Source: Planctomycetota bacterium (GTDB taxonomy: Bacteria > Planctomycetota > UBA1135 > GCA-002686595). From it: a stretch of 64,000 bases of DNA. Position 1 is the stretch's first letter. Every line of letters begins with the position of its first letter. The stretch spans positions 1 through 64,000 of the forward strand of contig JABABA010000012.1 of the NCBI GenBank assembly GCA_014238415.1, written 5' to 3'. The notes beneath the pieces were generated by a model. That model had not been told where the DNA came from and ran no database searches. It saw only the letters and a list, made by a program, of their open reading frames with translations. The position numbers and the translations under genes are program-made. This document shows positions 1-8,516 of this stretch, one piece after another.

Positions 1-1062
1 CCACTCGAATACCAGTTCACCCATGCTGTCGTATTCCAGTACGCGCCCCTCTTCCGAGAGGGTCAGCAGCAGGCGACCACCGTCAAGTTGCTGCACAAAG
101 CCGCGCGTACGGGTGAAGAAGGGTGCCTCGCCCCCGTCCTCTTCCCGCAGCACCGCGCCGCTTTCAGTGTCCACAATCAAGGCACGAGATCGTCCCCGGT
201 GCCACCCGTTGTCAAAAATTGAGAGCTGGCCTGCTTGGTTCAGCCGAGCTCCATGGGGCCGATCAAGGGCCGGGCTCTCCATGTGCCAGAGGACGCGTTT
301 GGAGGTTGGGTTGATGATCAAGACCAGATCCGCGTTGCGCAGACAAAGCAGCAGGTTCCCCGCTGCAAAGCGCTTGTCTCGCTGGCCCAGGTCTGATTCT
401 GGCAGGATCTGGATCGAGTTCAGGTGGAAGCGATCGTAGACCGTTTCGGGTTCACTGGTTGTTTCCTTGTCGAGGGGTGAAGGTTGTCCCAGTGCGATGA
501 GCTCTGCGCGCAAATCGAACAGGTCCAGCATCTGCGTGACCTGCCCATCGGAACTGACGCGTTCGATTGCATCAAAGCGCACCCTACGGCCCAGGTAGTC
601 GATCACGCGATGGGTCGCGGTGAGGAAACTCCCGTCATTGGCGGGGCTCAGCTCGTGGTGGGCGGCCAACTCGACCTGCCACTGAACTTCTCCTGTTGCT
701 GAAAGGCGCGTCAGGCCTTCATCCGTGGAGAGGGCCAGGATGCCGCCGTCTTCCAGTGGGGCGAAGAGTTCCACCCTGCTGCGTCCGGGAATCACGCGGC
801 TCCAGACGATTTCGCCCCTTCGATCAATGGCCAGGCAGCGCTGAACTCCGTCGGTGGTCAAGAGGATTTCGGAACCAGCCCCGGGTGCGCGCAGGCTGAC
901 TCCGGGCAGATGGTCTCCCGTGGCCGCGCCGCCATAACCCAGGGCCAGAAGGGAGGAGGGGATGTCGACCGTTTCGGGGGCGGTGGCTGGCGTGGAAACC
1001 TCTCCACAGGTCGTCAGCCCCCAGATCCACAGCAGCCCGAGCAAGCGACTCCGGCGGCTCAC
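1..1062 (-). CDS. Arylsulfotransferase-family lipoprotein, C-terminus beyond window edge
   Basis: Open without a stop from a GTG at 1062 to the left edge (354 codons). The GTG directly follows the TGA of the upstream outer-membrane gene, so the two are probably translationally coupled. The N-terminus is a short hydrophobic signal ending in a lipobox (Leu-Thr-Thr-Cys), so the protein is likely a lipoprotein. Repeated beta-propeller-like strands follow (for example GEIVWSRVIPG and GEVQWQVELAAHHELSPAND). Further on, a stretch containing RPHGARLN and LSIFDNGW matches the H-x-A-x-x-L-x-x-G-x-x-x-x-FDNG signature of the ASST (arylsulfotransferase) family. Whether it transfers sulfate or is only a propeller relative cannot be told, because the C-terminus is missing. 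Confidence 0.72.
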   Translation of the reverse strand, partial: MSRRSRLLGLLWIWGLTTCGEVSTPATAPETVDIPSSLLALGYGGAATGDHLPGVSLRAPGAGSEILLTTDGVQRCLAIDRRGEIVWSRVIPGRSRVELFAPLEDGGILALSTDEGLTRLSATGEVQWQVELAAHHELSPANDGSFLTATHRVIDYLGRRVRFDAIERVSSDGQVTQMLDLFDLRAELIALGQPSPLDKETTSEPETVYDRFHLNSIQILPESDLGQRDKRFAAGNLLLCLRNADLVLIINPTSKRVLWHMESPALDRPHGARLNQAGQLSIFDNGWHRGRSRALIVDTESGAVLREEDGGEAPFFTRTRGFVQQLDGGRLLLTLSEEGRVLEYDSMGELVFEW

Positions 1063-2091
1063 TCAAAAACCCAATCGCCAGCCAAAGCGCAGGCTAAAGT
1101 CCGCCGCCAGACCCGGCCCGTCCAGGTCCTCGTAGACCGGAAAGCCCGCCGCGATTTCCAGACGGTTGGATCCGACTCCGTGTCCGGGGGTCAAGTCCAC
1201 CGCAAGGCCTGCAAAGAGATCGATGCGATCGCCTCCTACTCGGCCATTGTCCTCCATGGGGTTTTGAAAGGGGTCCAGTCCTTCCGCCTCACCGCGTACG
1301 TCGCTGAAGCCCGAGGCCTGGGCGCGCAAGCTCATGACCCAGTTGGTCCAGAAACCCCGGGCGATCCAGGCATCCACCATCAGGGAACGCTCGCGAGCCC
1401 ATCCCTGATCGTTCTTGTTGAGGGGCAGGGTTCCAAGGGCTCCCAGTCCCAGGGTCCAGATCCCGCCATCCAGAATCCAACTGGCCTGGGCCGTCCCCTG
1501 CCAGGCGCCGCCGCCCAGTTGCAGACCGTAGGGCAGGAGCACATTCGCTTGTCCAGCCCAGGGCCCCGAGTGATTGTGTTCGCCGGTGGGAGCGAAGACT
1601 CCCAAGCCAGCAGTCAAACGGGAGCTCTCTGTTTCCAGCACTCGCATTTCGCTTCCCAGGTGAACGTCCCCGAGGCCCTCGTTGGTGCTGGTGCCACTGT
1701 TGGTTCCATCGCTCCAGGTCACCTCGCGATGTTCCAGGGGCAGACTGGCCGCGAGGGTGATGCGATCGCTGAGCCCATAGCGCGCCTCCAGATCCCAGCG
1801 GTTCATGCGCGCGTCCTCTACGGTGGTTGCCCAGGTGCTCAGGATCGTGGATGCACCCACTTGCTGGGTGCCATCGCGCAGACCCATGTAGGTCTGTTCA
1901 TTGAAATCCAGCTTCCAGGTCAACTCGCCCCGCGCCATGATCATTCCTTCCCCGAGGGCTCCAGCGGGTGCCAGTGAGTGGGGTTTACTTCTCTCCAAAC
2001 CAAAGGGGGTGGTGTCGATGACCGTGAGCGGTGTGTCGGCTTGGGCAACTGCATCTTGGGGCAGTAGCGCAAGCAAGAGGAGAAGAGACAT
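1063..2091 (-). CDS. Outer-membrane beta-barrel protein (transporter/porin-like)
   Basis: 342 residues with a short cleavable signal (MSLLLLLALLPQDAVAQA). Alternating hydrophobic/polar strands fill the rest, with many Gly and aromatic residues, and the chain ends in Phe (WRLGF), the classical terminal signature recognised by the BAM machinery. The strand pattern, including YGLSDRITLAASLPLEHREV and LGDVHLGSEMRV, resembles the family labelled 'MetA-pathway of phenol degradation, putative transporter', whose substrates are mostly unknown. It lies directly upstream of the ASST-like lipoprotein with no intergenic space, so the two probably share an mRNA. The function is inferred only at the level of an outer-membrane barrel. 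Confidence 0.8.
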   Translation of the reverse strand: MSLLLLLALLPQDAVAQADTPLTVIDTTPFGLERSKPHSLAPAGALGEGMIMARGELTWKLDFNEQTYMGLRDGTQQVGASTILSTWATTVEDARMNRWDLEARYGLSDRITLAASLPLEHREVTWSDGTNSGTSTNEGLGDVHLGSEMRVLETESSRLTAGLGVFAPTGEHNHSGPWAGQANVLLPYGLQLGGGAWQGTAQASWILDGGIWTLGLGALGTLPLNKNDQGWARERSLMVDAWIARGFWTNWVMSLRAQASGFSDVRGEAEGLDPFQNPMEDNGRVGGDRIDLFAGLAVDLTPGHGVGSNRLEIAAGFPVYEDLDGPGLAADFSLRFGWRLGF

Positions 2092-2124
2092 GGCTTGAGC
2101 TTAGCAGTCCGAATCTGGGCATAC

Positions 2125-2166
2125 AATCGGGGGCCGGGAAGGAGAGTTCCATCCCGGCCCCCGATT
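2125..2166. repeat. Perfect 15-bp inverted repeat (hairpin) between two minus-strand genes
   Basis: Arms 2125-2139 and 2152-2166 are exact reverse complements (AATCGGGGGCCGGGA and its complement) around a 12-nt loop. It sits in the 106-bp gap between the large secreted protein and the barrel protein. No T-run follows on either strand, so it is not a standard intrinsic terminator. An mRNA-stabilising or attenuating hairpin is more likely. A second, smaller hairpin (TGGGGC-CGCA-GCCCCA, 2177-2192) lies beside it. Confidence 0.75.
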
Positions 2167-2197
2167 GGGAAGCTGCTGGGGCCGCAGCCCCAACCCC

Positions 2198-4063
2198 TCA
2201 GATGTCGTCGTGAGAGTGGTCTGAAGGCTCGGCGTCTGGGTGGGAGTGGCTTGCCTCGGCCTCATCCTCAATTATGTCGAACTCTGCCGTGGGCACGGCT
2301 TCGAGTGGGTAATCGAAGGCTGGATGAGTAGCAGCAGTGCTTACCGACTGCCGCGCAGTCATGAATACAAGGGGCAGAACCATCATCAGCCCCGAGCGAT
2401 CAACGAAGCCCGCCAAGCCTGTCAAATTGACCATCAGTGAGGCATCACTTGCCGCTCTGGCGACAAGGTCGTCACCCTCATAGGTGCTGACCTGGAGCCA
2501 GGCCTTGGCATCTTGCGCCAGCACCGGGTAGGGGTCGAGCAGCATGCCCGGATCCGGGGAGCCACCCGTACGCAGCCCGTTGGAGGCGGCGGACATCAAG
2601 AGGTTCATCCAGGTGTATCCATCAGCAAGCAGAGCAGGGGCGTCGAAGAACTCGACCACCATGGCACTGTCTGAAGCGTTCAGGGCCTGGGCCTGTTCCA
2701 CGAAGCGCGGGTTGTCCCGCAGACCTGGGGTACCAGAACGAATCTGCCAGACCGCTGCGCGCGTGGCCTGGGGTGAGAGACCAAACACCAGCCACTTGTC
2801 CATGAGAGCGTACGTGGGCTCCACCGGAATCGGCATGCCGGGAAAGGTCATGGTGTTGAGCTCGACACCGTCAGCGTTGACAGTACTGCGTTGGATGGTC
2901 AAGCCGTTCGCTTGAGCTTCCTGCCACATCGGCGACATCAATTCGCAGATCTGATCAATGAAGTCATGCATGCCCTGGGCGTTGGTGAGTTCCACAATCG
3001 CAACGGCCGAGGCCATGGTGCCGCCTCCGGTGCTGTCGGACATGTAGAAACCCCAGGTCTCCCCCAGGTGCGGGAAGAAGTCCGCGCGCAGATCGAGGCC
3101 CGTCATCTGGGCCAGCAGGGCGAGGGGGTCATCGATGCCTGTGGCTCCTTCGCTGCTTGCTGCCTGCTCCAGTATCGGCGCGACCATGTTGAGGCCCATG
3201 TCGACGCTCGCCTCAAGGTTGAGCTTCATCAGCACGGCCAATTGGGCGTCCGCGGGAATCAGGCCCAGGTCTTGTGCGCTGATGCCGGAGGAGGGCATAG
3301 CATTCGCCTCGCGGGCCATGCGTCCTGCGCCCCCTTGAATCAGGGTGGTGTAGGACCGTTCGGCGTCATGACCGCCGGCCATGGTGAAGTTGAGGGAACC
3401 CAGGCTTGAGCTGAGTATTGAGAAGATCTCGGACTCGTCACTCCCCATGGGGGCCATGCTTCCGATCATTTCGTAGAGCTTGCCCAGCTGCATGGACATC
3501 TGCCAGTCGCGGCTGATGTCATAGGGCAATGATGGGGCTGCGATGGTCGCCGGCAGGGGGCTGTCGGTGCCCGCCGTGACCACAAACTCGTTGCCGATGG
3601 TGCCGATGCCTACCAGCATCGGGATCGGAATTTCCAGGGGATAGAGTCCCGAGGCCATCTGCTCGCCCAAGGGTGCGCCGCTGCCGCGCAACATGCTCAT
3701 CAGGTATTCATTGCGGGCGCCAGCTTCCTCTGCGTTCGTGGCGTCGAAACTGAAAGATGCCTGGATGGGGATAGGGCCATCCGGGGATCCGGTGGCGATG
3801 CGTAGGGTCTTACCTGCGGTGACCAGATCGGCGATCATGGCAACCAGGCCAGGGGGCAGCTGCTCTCCGTTCTCGACGGCGAGGGCCTCGATGCGGGCGG
3901 GCAGCAGTTCAAGAATGCGTAGCAAACCCGCATCCTTGGGGTGGCTGAGCATGGACTGGATGGGTTTCGCGCTGAATGAAAAGAGCTCGTCCTGGGGGGG
4001 AACGACAAGGGGCTGGGGGGTGGTCAGCAGGGGCAGGGCCAAGAGGCCAGAAATCAATACCAT
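2198..4063 (-). CDS. Large secreted protein of unknown function with His/Asp-rich tail
   Basis: 621 residues from ATG at 4063, starting with a hydrophobic signal (MVLISGLLALPLLTTPQ). The body has long helical and strand segments and looks duplicated, with similar stretches such as LMKLNLEASVDMGLNM and MVVEFFDAPALLADGY. This is reminiscent of DUF3352-like secreted proteins, but I cannot assign a family. The last 25 residues are rich in His, Asp and Glu (SHSHPDAEPSDHSHDDI), a plausible metal-binding tail. It is followed on the same strand by the hairpin pair and the barrel protein, so all may be one envelope operon. Confidence 0.75.
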   Translation of the reverse strand: MVLISGLLALPLLTTPQPLVVPPQDELFSFSAKPIQSMLSHPKDAGLLRILELLPARIEALAVENGEQLPPGLVAMIADLVTAGKTLRIATGSPDGPIPIQASFSFDATNAEEAGARNEYLMSMLRGSGAPLGEQMASGLYPLEIPIPMLVGIGTIGNEFVVTAGTDSPLPATIAAPSLPYDISRDWQMSMQLGKLYEMIGSMAPMGSDESEIFSILSSSLGSLNFTMAGGHDAERSYTTLIQGGAGRMAREANAMPSSGISAQDLGLIPADAQLAVLMKLNLEASVDMGLNMVAPILEQAASSEGATGIDDPLALLAQMTGLDLRADFFPHLGETWGFYMSDSTGGGTMASAVAIVELTNAQGMHDFIDQICELMSPMWQEAQANGLTIQRSTVNADGVELNTMTFPGMPIPVEPTYALMDKWLVFGLSPQATRAAVWQIRSGTPGLRDNPRFVEQAQALNASDSAMVVEFFDAPALLADGYTWMNLLMSAASNGLRTGGSPDPGMLLDPYPVLAQDAKAWLQVSTYEGDDLVARAASDASLMVNLTGLAGFVDRSGLMMVLPLVFMTARQSVSTAATHPAFDYPLEAVPTAEFDIIEDEAEASHSHPDAEPSDHSHDDI

Positions 4064-4247
4064 GTCAACAATTGGTTAGGGGGGCTGCCAGCCGTTGGTT
4101 TGCAGGATCCTGGTTGTGGATCGGGAGCAGCGGACTGACGGAAGAGAGAAGGGGGATTCGCCTAAGCAAGACGATACGCGAACCTGTAGATCATATTGCT
4201 GCGATTTGGTGCCCAATTGTCCTTTCTTTTGGGGCCCCGGGGCAGTG

Positions 4248-5087
4248 TCATTTCCAGGTGCCTGGAACCCATTCCAGGCGGGGGAGTGCCCGGCTTCCGA
4301 GGCGCTGGGGCTGGGCGATCAGGCGCCTGATGACGGTCCGGCGTGCCTTGAGTGCTTGTGGGACGAAGGTCTCCCTGGCGACCGGCCGGTCCTGCGCTGT
4401 GCGCTGGTCCAGGTATTCTGTCAGCCAGCGTTGCGTTTGCTCCCCGCCCACCAGATCCACCAGGTCAGAGAGCAGACAGCCCACATCCCAACTGGCCCCG
4501 CGCAGGTCGAACCCCGGCCCCCCTCGCCAACAGTCCAGCAGGAGCAGCTTGCGCGCCTGGGTCCCGCGCCACATGAGGTTGCGCAGGAACAGGTCCCGGT
4601 GGGTGAAGCCCAGGGCATGCATGCGCGCCACTTCTCGGGCGAGCTCCGTCAGGGCCGCTTGTTCTTGGTCCGAGTCGAGTTCGTCCCAGATCTCAAGCAA
4701 GGGTCGTGCGTCCTGTTGTTCCTGGGTTACGAGCCACTGGCCCCTGGGCAGGCCTGCGCGAAAGAGGACCAGCCCAATCAAGGGCTTAGGAACGACGAAC
4801 AGATGCCGGGCAAGCCAGGCGAGGTTCTTTGCTTCCCGCAATCGGGGCAGACCCAGTCCCAGGCGGAAACGCAGACCATGGCGCAGGGCGGTCTTGCCTT
4901 TGAGGGCGCTGCCCTTCAGCCAGGCGGGTTCGGGGAAGAGCGCGGCGGGGCCCTGGATTTCCACAGTCAGGTCCAAGAGGGTCAGGGTATCGAGGGCGGC
5001 GCGGGTCAGAGCTTCGCCCTGCTTGCCACCTTCGCTGCAGATTCGCCAGCGCCGACCGTCCCTGTTGAGCCAGTGGTCACTCAGCAT
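4248..5087 (-). CDS. WaaP/Kdo kinase-family lipopolysaccharide core kinase
   Basis: 279 residues of the protein-kinase-like fold used to phosphorylate LPS core sugars (Kdo/WaaP family). Visible landmarks are the catalytic loop FTHRDLFLRNLMW (His-Arg-Asp with downstream Asn) and the metal-binding Asp in KLLLLDCWRGG, which replaces DFG. A GKTALRHGLRFRLG segment lies near the N-terminus. The ATG at 5087 overlaps the end of the methyltransferase gene by 11 bp, indicating co-transcription. The substrate is inferred from the family; a second member is at 14107-15327. No signal peptide is seen, as expected for a cytoplasmic-face enzyme. Confidence 0.8.
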   Translation of the reverse strand: MLSDHWLNRDGRRWRICSEGGKQGEALTRAALDTLTLLDLTVEIQGPAALFPEPAWLKGSALKGKTALRHGLRFRLGLGLPRLREAKNLAWLARHLFVVPKPLIGLVLFRAGLPRGQWLVTQEQQDARPLLEIWDELDSDQEQAALTELAREVARMHALGFTHRDLFLRNLMWRGTQARKLLLLDCWRGGPGFDLRGASWDVGCLLSDLVDLVGGEQTQRWLTEYLDQRTAQDRPVARETFVPQALKARRTVIRRLIAQPQRLGSRALPRLEWVPGTWK

Positions 5088-5742
5088 GGGGGCTGGTCCT
5101 CGTTGCGTGGTTGTTTCTTGAACAGCGTCCAGGTTGGGGCGAGATGAAGCGCAGGCTTGAGCGTGACCACCAGCGCTCCAGCCCCGCAGTCAGACCCAAT
5201 TCGATCAGTTCACGGCGCCTCAATCCCACACGGTGGTCGTGACCCTTTCGCCAACCCATCCTGCGGCGAAGCACATGCCAGGAGGCTGCATCCCAATGGG
5301 AGACCGCCACCCAACCTGCAGAGACCCGCGCGAGTTCCCTCAGCAGCGCAGCTTGATCGGCTGGTTCCGCCAGATGGTGCAAGAGGCGGCAGCAGGTCAC
5401 CAGGGGGAAGCTGTGGTCTTTGAAGGGCAAGGCAAAGGCAGATCCCTGCAGGCGGGCACCAGTCTGAACCTGCTTGAGCATGGACGCGGAAAGATCCAGG
5501 CAGATCGAGTCCCTCTTGAGTCCACGCAGAACTGTCTGCAGGCGTCCTGTTCCGCAGGGGGCGTCGAGCAACGGACCTGGTCCGAGTTCCGCTTTGGTCA
5601 GCAGGCTTGTGAGCAGGCGACCATCCCGCTGTTCCGCTCGCGGGTTGCGCCAGCGGTCAGTGGAGTAGTTGCTTCCCGAATTGGGACCAATCCAGCGGCG
5701 CTCAATGGACATGCGCTGGTTGTGTGCATCAGGTTGGATCAT
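5077..5742 (-). CDS. Class I SAM-dependent methyltransferase
   Basis: 221 residues with the Rossmann methyltransferase motifs: LLDAPCGTGRL (motif I, SAM binding), ICLDLSASML (motif II, acidic end of strand 2), GSAFALPFKDHSFPLVTCCRLLHH (motif III-IV; residues 'DHSFPLVTC' mark the family) and RELARVSAGWVAVS (motif VI-like). It resembles Methyltransf_11 enzymes. It overlaps the LPS-kinase gene downstream, so it may modify a lipid, quinone or envelope saccharide, but the substrate is unknown. Confidence 0.82.
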   Translation of the reverse strand: MIQPDAHNQRMSIERRWIGPNSGSNYSTDRWRNPRAEQRDGRLLTSLLTKAELGPGPLLDAPCGTGRLQTVLRGLKRDSICLDLSASMLKQVQTGARLQGSAFALPFKDHSFPLVTCCRLLHHLAEPADQAALLRELARVSAGWVAVSHWDAASWHVLRRRMGWRKGHDHRVGLRRRELIELGLTAGLERWWSRSSLRFISPQPGRCSRNNHATRTSPHAE

Positions 5743-5767
5743 CTAGCCCGCTTACTTGTGAGACTAC

Positions 5768-5795
5768 TGGACAAGGCCGAGAAATCGGGCATAGT
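5768..5795 (+). promoter_or_regulatory. Candidate sigma-70 promoter for the small RNA
   Basis: TGGACA (5768-5773, five of six matches to the -35 consensus) and CATAGT (5790-5795, four of six to the -10) are separated by 16 bp. Transcription would start near 5802. Support is by consensus and by the strong terminator 125 bases downstream with no protein gene between. Confidence 0.4.
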
Positions 5796-5801
5796 TGTAG
5801 A

Positions 5802-5959
5802 TGAGCGACATGGAGCGATTCATACCTGATGAGCGAACAGGGTGTTGAGTTCCGAATCCTCTTCTGAGGATCCAGGTACTTCCGCGTGCTGGCAGGCAAA
5901 AACGGAACGAGCGACACCTGGAACACTAGCCCCCGGTCTTTGATCGGGGGCTTTTTTTT
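5802..5959 (+). ncRNA. Candidate structured small RNA
   Basis: About 158 nt between the candidate promoter and an intrinsic terminator, with no credible coding frame. Three pairings can be drawn: a closing helix GTGTT (5843-5847) with AACAC (5922-5926), a hairpin around 5853-5871 (ATCCTC with GAGGAT) and a long arm starting CCAGGT (near 5872) and closing with ACCTGG (near 5916). The arm contains an internal TTCCG/CGGAA helix and a GGCAGGCAAAAA loop region. That gives a three-way junction followed by the terminator stem. I do not recognise it as 6S, SRP, tmRNA or a common riboswitch. Confidence 0.5.
5929..5959 (+). terminator. Strong intrinsic terminator
   Basis: GCCCCCG (5929-5935) pairs with CGGGGGC (5945-5951), extended by GT/AT pairs around a CTTTG loop, and is followed at once by eight T (5952-5959). 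The T-run lies only on the plus-strand side, so it ends a plus-strand transcript. The only candidate upstream is the small RNA, since the neighbouring protein gene is on the minus strand. Confidence 0.9.
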
Positions 5960-6311
5960 GGAGGTTACGTGCCCTGCCCGCATCCAGAGGTGCGCCGGTT
6001 CCATGTTGCCTGAAAGCCATGACCGAAATCCTAGCAGTCGGTCAGGAGCAAGTCTGGGGAGAATCTGGCGGGCTGCTTTCAGGGGAGATCGATCTATCCT
6101 GGCGGGTCAGGGGGGGATCAGTCCGGTTTCAGGACCGAGCCTGGGGCCTGCTTCATTGAACTCAGGGTCGGTCGTTTCGAGCGGGACTCGCGCCTTGCCC
6201 CCTGATGGGCTCCTTTCCGGCCGAGACGACCCACAAGGAACCCTCCTTTCAAGCGGCTCCGCCCGAGTGCTGCGAACTCTTGCGGCCCGGGGGCGCTAGA
6301 ATCAGTGGCGC
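5960..6311. other. Intergenic region before the helicase gene; no gene seen
   Basis: No coding frame with credible composition is present on either strand. A TAGAAT hexamer (6297-6302) lies ten bases before the helicase ATG. If it is a -10 element, the helicase mRNA would be nearly leaderless. No matching -35 box is obvious. Confidence 0.5.
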
Positions 6312-8516
6312 ATGGATTGGATGGACGTACAGGCGGCCCAGGATGGGGCCGCAGCGGGGGTGAGCGCAGAGGATCTGCTCGCGGGTCTGAATGAACCCCA
6401 GAGGTCGGCGGTCATCCATGGGGAGGGACCGCTCCTGATCCTGGCGGGGCCGGGGTCGGGCAAGACGCGGGTGATGACCCATCGCATCGCCTGGCTGGTG
6501 ACCCAGGCGGGGGTGCGTCCGGAAGAGATCCTGGCGATCACTTTCACCAATAAAGCCGCTGCGGAAATGCGTGAGCGCGTGGATCGATTGCTGCCGAATC
6601 TGACGGGGGCATGGATCAGCACCTTTCACTCCATGTGCGCGCGCATTTTGCGCCGGGACATTGAGCATCTCGCGCCATTCACCCGGGATTTTTCGATCTA
6701 TGACACCTCGGATCGCAACCAGCTGATCAAGAAGATCATCAAGGACCTGGGCTATGACCCCAAGCGCTTTCGACCGGCGCTGGTGGGGGGCTGGATATCC
6801 AATGAGAAGAACCGGGTGGCGGATCAGGACCAGCCCCTGGTGATTGACGATGGCTCGGGCATGGATGATGAGGTCTTCAGCAAGGTGCGTGATGCCTATG
6901 CCCAAAGGATGGCGGATCAGAATGCTCTCGACTTCGATGATCTGTTGCTCAAGACCTTGGAGTTGTTCGACCGGCATCCCGGCGTGCGGGATTCCTACGC
7001 CACTCGCTTTCGTTTCGTGTTGGTGGACGAATACCAGGACACCAATCGGGTGCAATATCTGTTGACCTCCCATCTGGCCAGCGGCCATGGGAATCTGGCG
7101 GTTTGCGGAGATCCCGACCAGTCTATTTATGGTTGGCGCGGGGCGGACATTCGCAACATTCTTGACTTCGAAAAAGACTTCGGCGAACCCTTGGTGGTGC
7201 GTCTTGAGCAGAACTACCGTTCGACCAAGACGATTCTGGGAGCAGCGTCGGCTCTGATCGCCAACAACAAGCAGCGCAAGGTCAAGGAGCTTTGGACGGA
7301 AGGTGAAGAGGGTGAGCGACTGGTCATTTTGGAGTGCGGCGATGAGAACGAAGAGGCACGGGAGATCGCTGCCCAGATTCGGGGCGTTGAAGGTCGTGGC
7401 GGGTCCTTTGGGGATTGCGCGGGTTTCTATCGCATGAACTTCATGCAGCGTGCTCTGGAGAGTGCCTTGCGTCTCGCTGGCGTGCCCTATCAAGTGGTGG
7501 GTGGCTTGGAGTTCTACCAGCGCCGGGAGATTCGCGACCTGGTGGCCTACTTGCGGTTGCTGGTCAACCCCAAGGACGATCAGGCTTTCCTGCGGGTGGT
7601 CAACGCACCCCTGCGCGGGGTGGGACAGACTACAGTTGGGCGATTGATTCAGTGGAGCGTGGATCGGCGACTTTGTTTGCGCGATGCCCTGCGTTCAGAA
7701 GAGGCGATTGCCTTGGTGCGCGGTCGCGCCAAGAAGGGACTGGCGGAGTTCGCGGGAGTTCTGGAAGCCCTCGATCCCATGCGGGATGGCCCTGCGGGCG
7801 AAGCTCTGGCGGCCGTGCTTGAAGGTATTGGCCGTGAGCGTTGGATCGCGGAGATGGACGATGGAGATACGCTCGTGGACCGCGACTCCAATGTTGAGGA
7901 GCTTCTGGCCCATGCCCAGGAGTACGATCGCTTGCACCCGGATGGGAAGTTGCCGGGTTTCTTGCAGGATGTTGCGCTGGTGAGTGACACTGATGTCTAT
8001 GACGGTACGGAGGACGCGGTCAAGTTGATGACCTTGCACTCGGCCAAGGGGCTGGAGTTCCCCCAGGTGTTTATCGCCGGGTGTGAAGAGGAGCTGATTC
8101 CTCATGGCCGCGCCCTGGAAGAGGATCCCGTGAACGGCATCGAGGAAGAGCGGCGCTTGTTCTATGTGGGCTTGACCAGGGCCATGAAGCGGCTCTTCTT
8201 GACCCATGCAGTGACCCGTTTCTTCTTTGGTGATACGCGCTGGGCCCGTCCTTCGCCCTTCTTGGAAGAAATCCCTGCCGAATTTGTTGAGGGCCTGGAG
8301 CGAGATGACCCGGAGTCGGTTCTGGGAGCTTACGAACCAGAAGACGAGGGTGCTGCGGCTCTGGCGGTGGGCCAGCTGGTGGAGCACGAACACTTTGGCC
8401 GTGGTCGTATCGAGAGTCTGTCTGGCAGTGGCGTAAATGCCCGAGCTGAAGTCCGTTTTGATGAGCATGGCAGCAAACAGCTCCTGCTCTCATATGCCCA
8501 TCTGGTGGCGGTCTGA
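6312..8516 (+). CDS. pcrA: UvrD/PcrA-type ATP-dependent DNA helicase
   Basis: 734 residues with the full superfamily 1A motif set: Q-motif LNEPQRSAV, Walker A AGPGSGKTRVM, TFTNKAAAEMRER (Ia), DEYQDTN (Walker B/II), GDPDQSIYGWRGA (III), LEQNYRST (IV), TLHSAKGLEFPQVF (V) and EERRLFYVGLTRAM (VI). The last ~50 residues form the Tudor-like C-terminal domain typical of PcrA/UvrD (VEHEHFGRGRIESL ... AEVRFDEHGSKQLL). This is a 3'-5' helicase for nucleotide-excision and mismatch repair and for clearing proteins from DNA. Length is normal. Its TGA overlaps the next ATG by one base, so the sigma-54 AAA+ gene is co-translated. Confidence 0.97.
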   Translation: MDWMDVQAAQDGAAAGVSAEDLLAGLNEPQRSAVIHGEGPLLILAGPGSGKTRVMTHRIAWLVTQAGVRPEEILAITFTNKAAAEMRERVDRLLPNLTGAWISTFHSMCARILRRDIEHLAPFTRDFSIYDTSDRNQLIKKIIKDLGYDPKRFRPALVGGWISNEKNRVADQDQPLVIDDGSGMDDEVFSKVRDAYAQRMADQNALDFDDLLLKTLELFDRHPGVRDSYATRFRFVLVDEYQDTNRVQYLLTSHLASGHGNLAVCGDPDQSIYGWRGADIRNILDFEKDFGEPLVVRLEQNYRSTKTILGAASALIANNKQRKVKELWTEGEEGERLVILECGDENEEAREIAAQIRGVEGRGGSFGDCAGFYRMNFMQRALESALRLAGVPYQVVGGLEFYQRREIRDLVAYLRLLVNPKDDQAFLRVVNAPLRGVGQTTVGRLIQWSVDRRLCLRDALRSEEAIALVRGRAKKGLAEFAGVLEALDPMRDGPAGEALAAVLEGIGRERWIAEMDDGDTLVDRDSNVEELLAHAQEYDRLHPDGKLPGFLQDVALVSDTDVYDGTEDAVKLMTLHSAKGLEFPQVFIAGCEEELIPHGRALEEDPVNGIEEERRLFYVGLTRAMKRLFLTHAVTRFFFGDTRWARPSPFLEEIPAEFVEGLERDDPESVLGAYEPEDEGAAALAVGQLVEHEHFGRGRIESLSGSGVNARAEVRFDEHGSKQLLLSYAHLVAV

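Noticed and set aside
910..1977. Long plus-strand frame opposite the barrel and ASST genes
   Set aside because: Antisense shadow in high-GC DNA; protein lacks motifs and has composition unlike neighbours.
4095..5147. 350-codon plus-strand frame opposite the LPS kinase
   Set aside because: Overlaps a gene with clear kinase motifs on the minus strand; Pro/Gln-rich and featureless.
6249..7493. 414-codon minus-strand frame
   Set aside because: Lies fully opposite the helicase motifs; no independent evidence.
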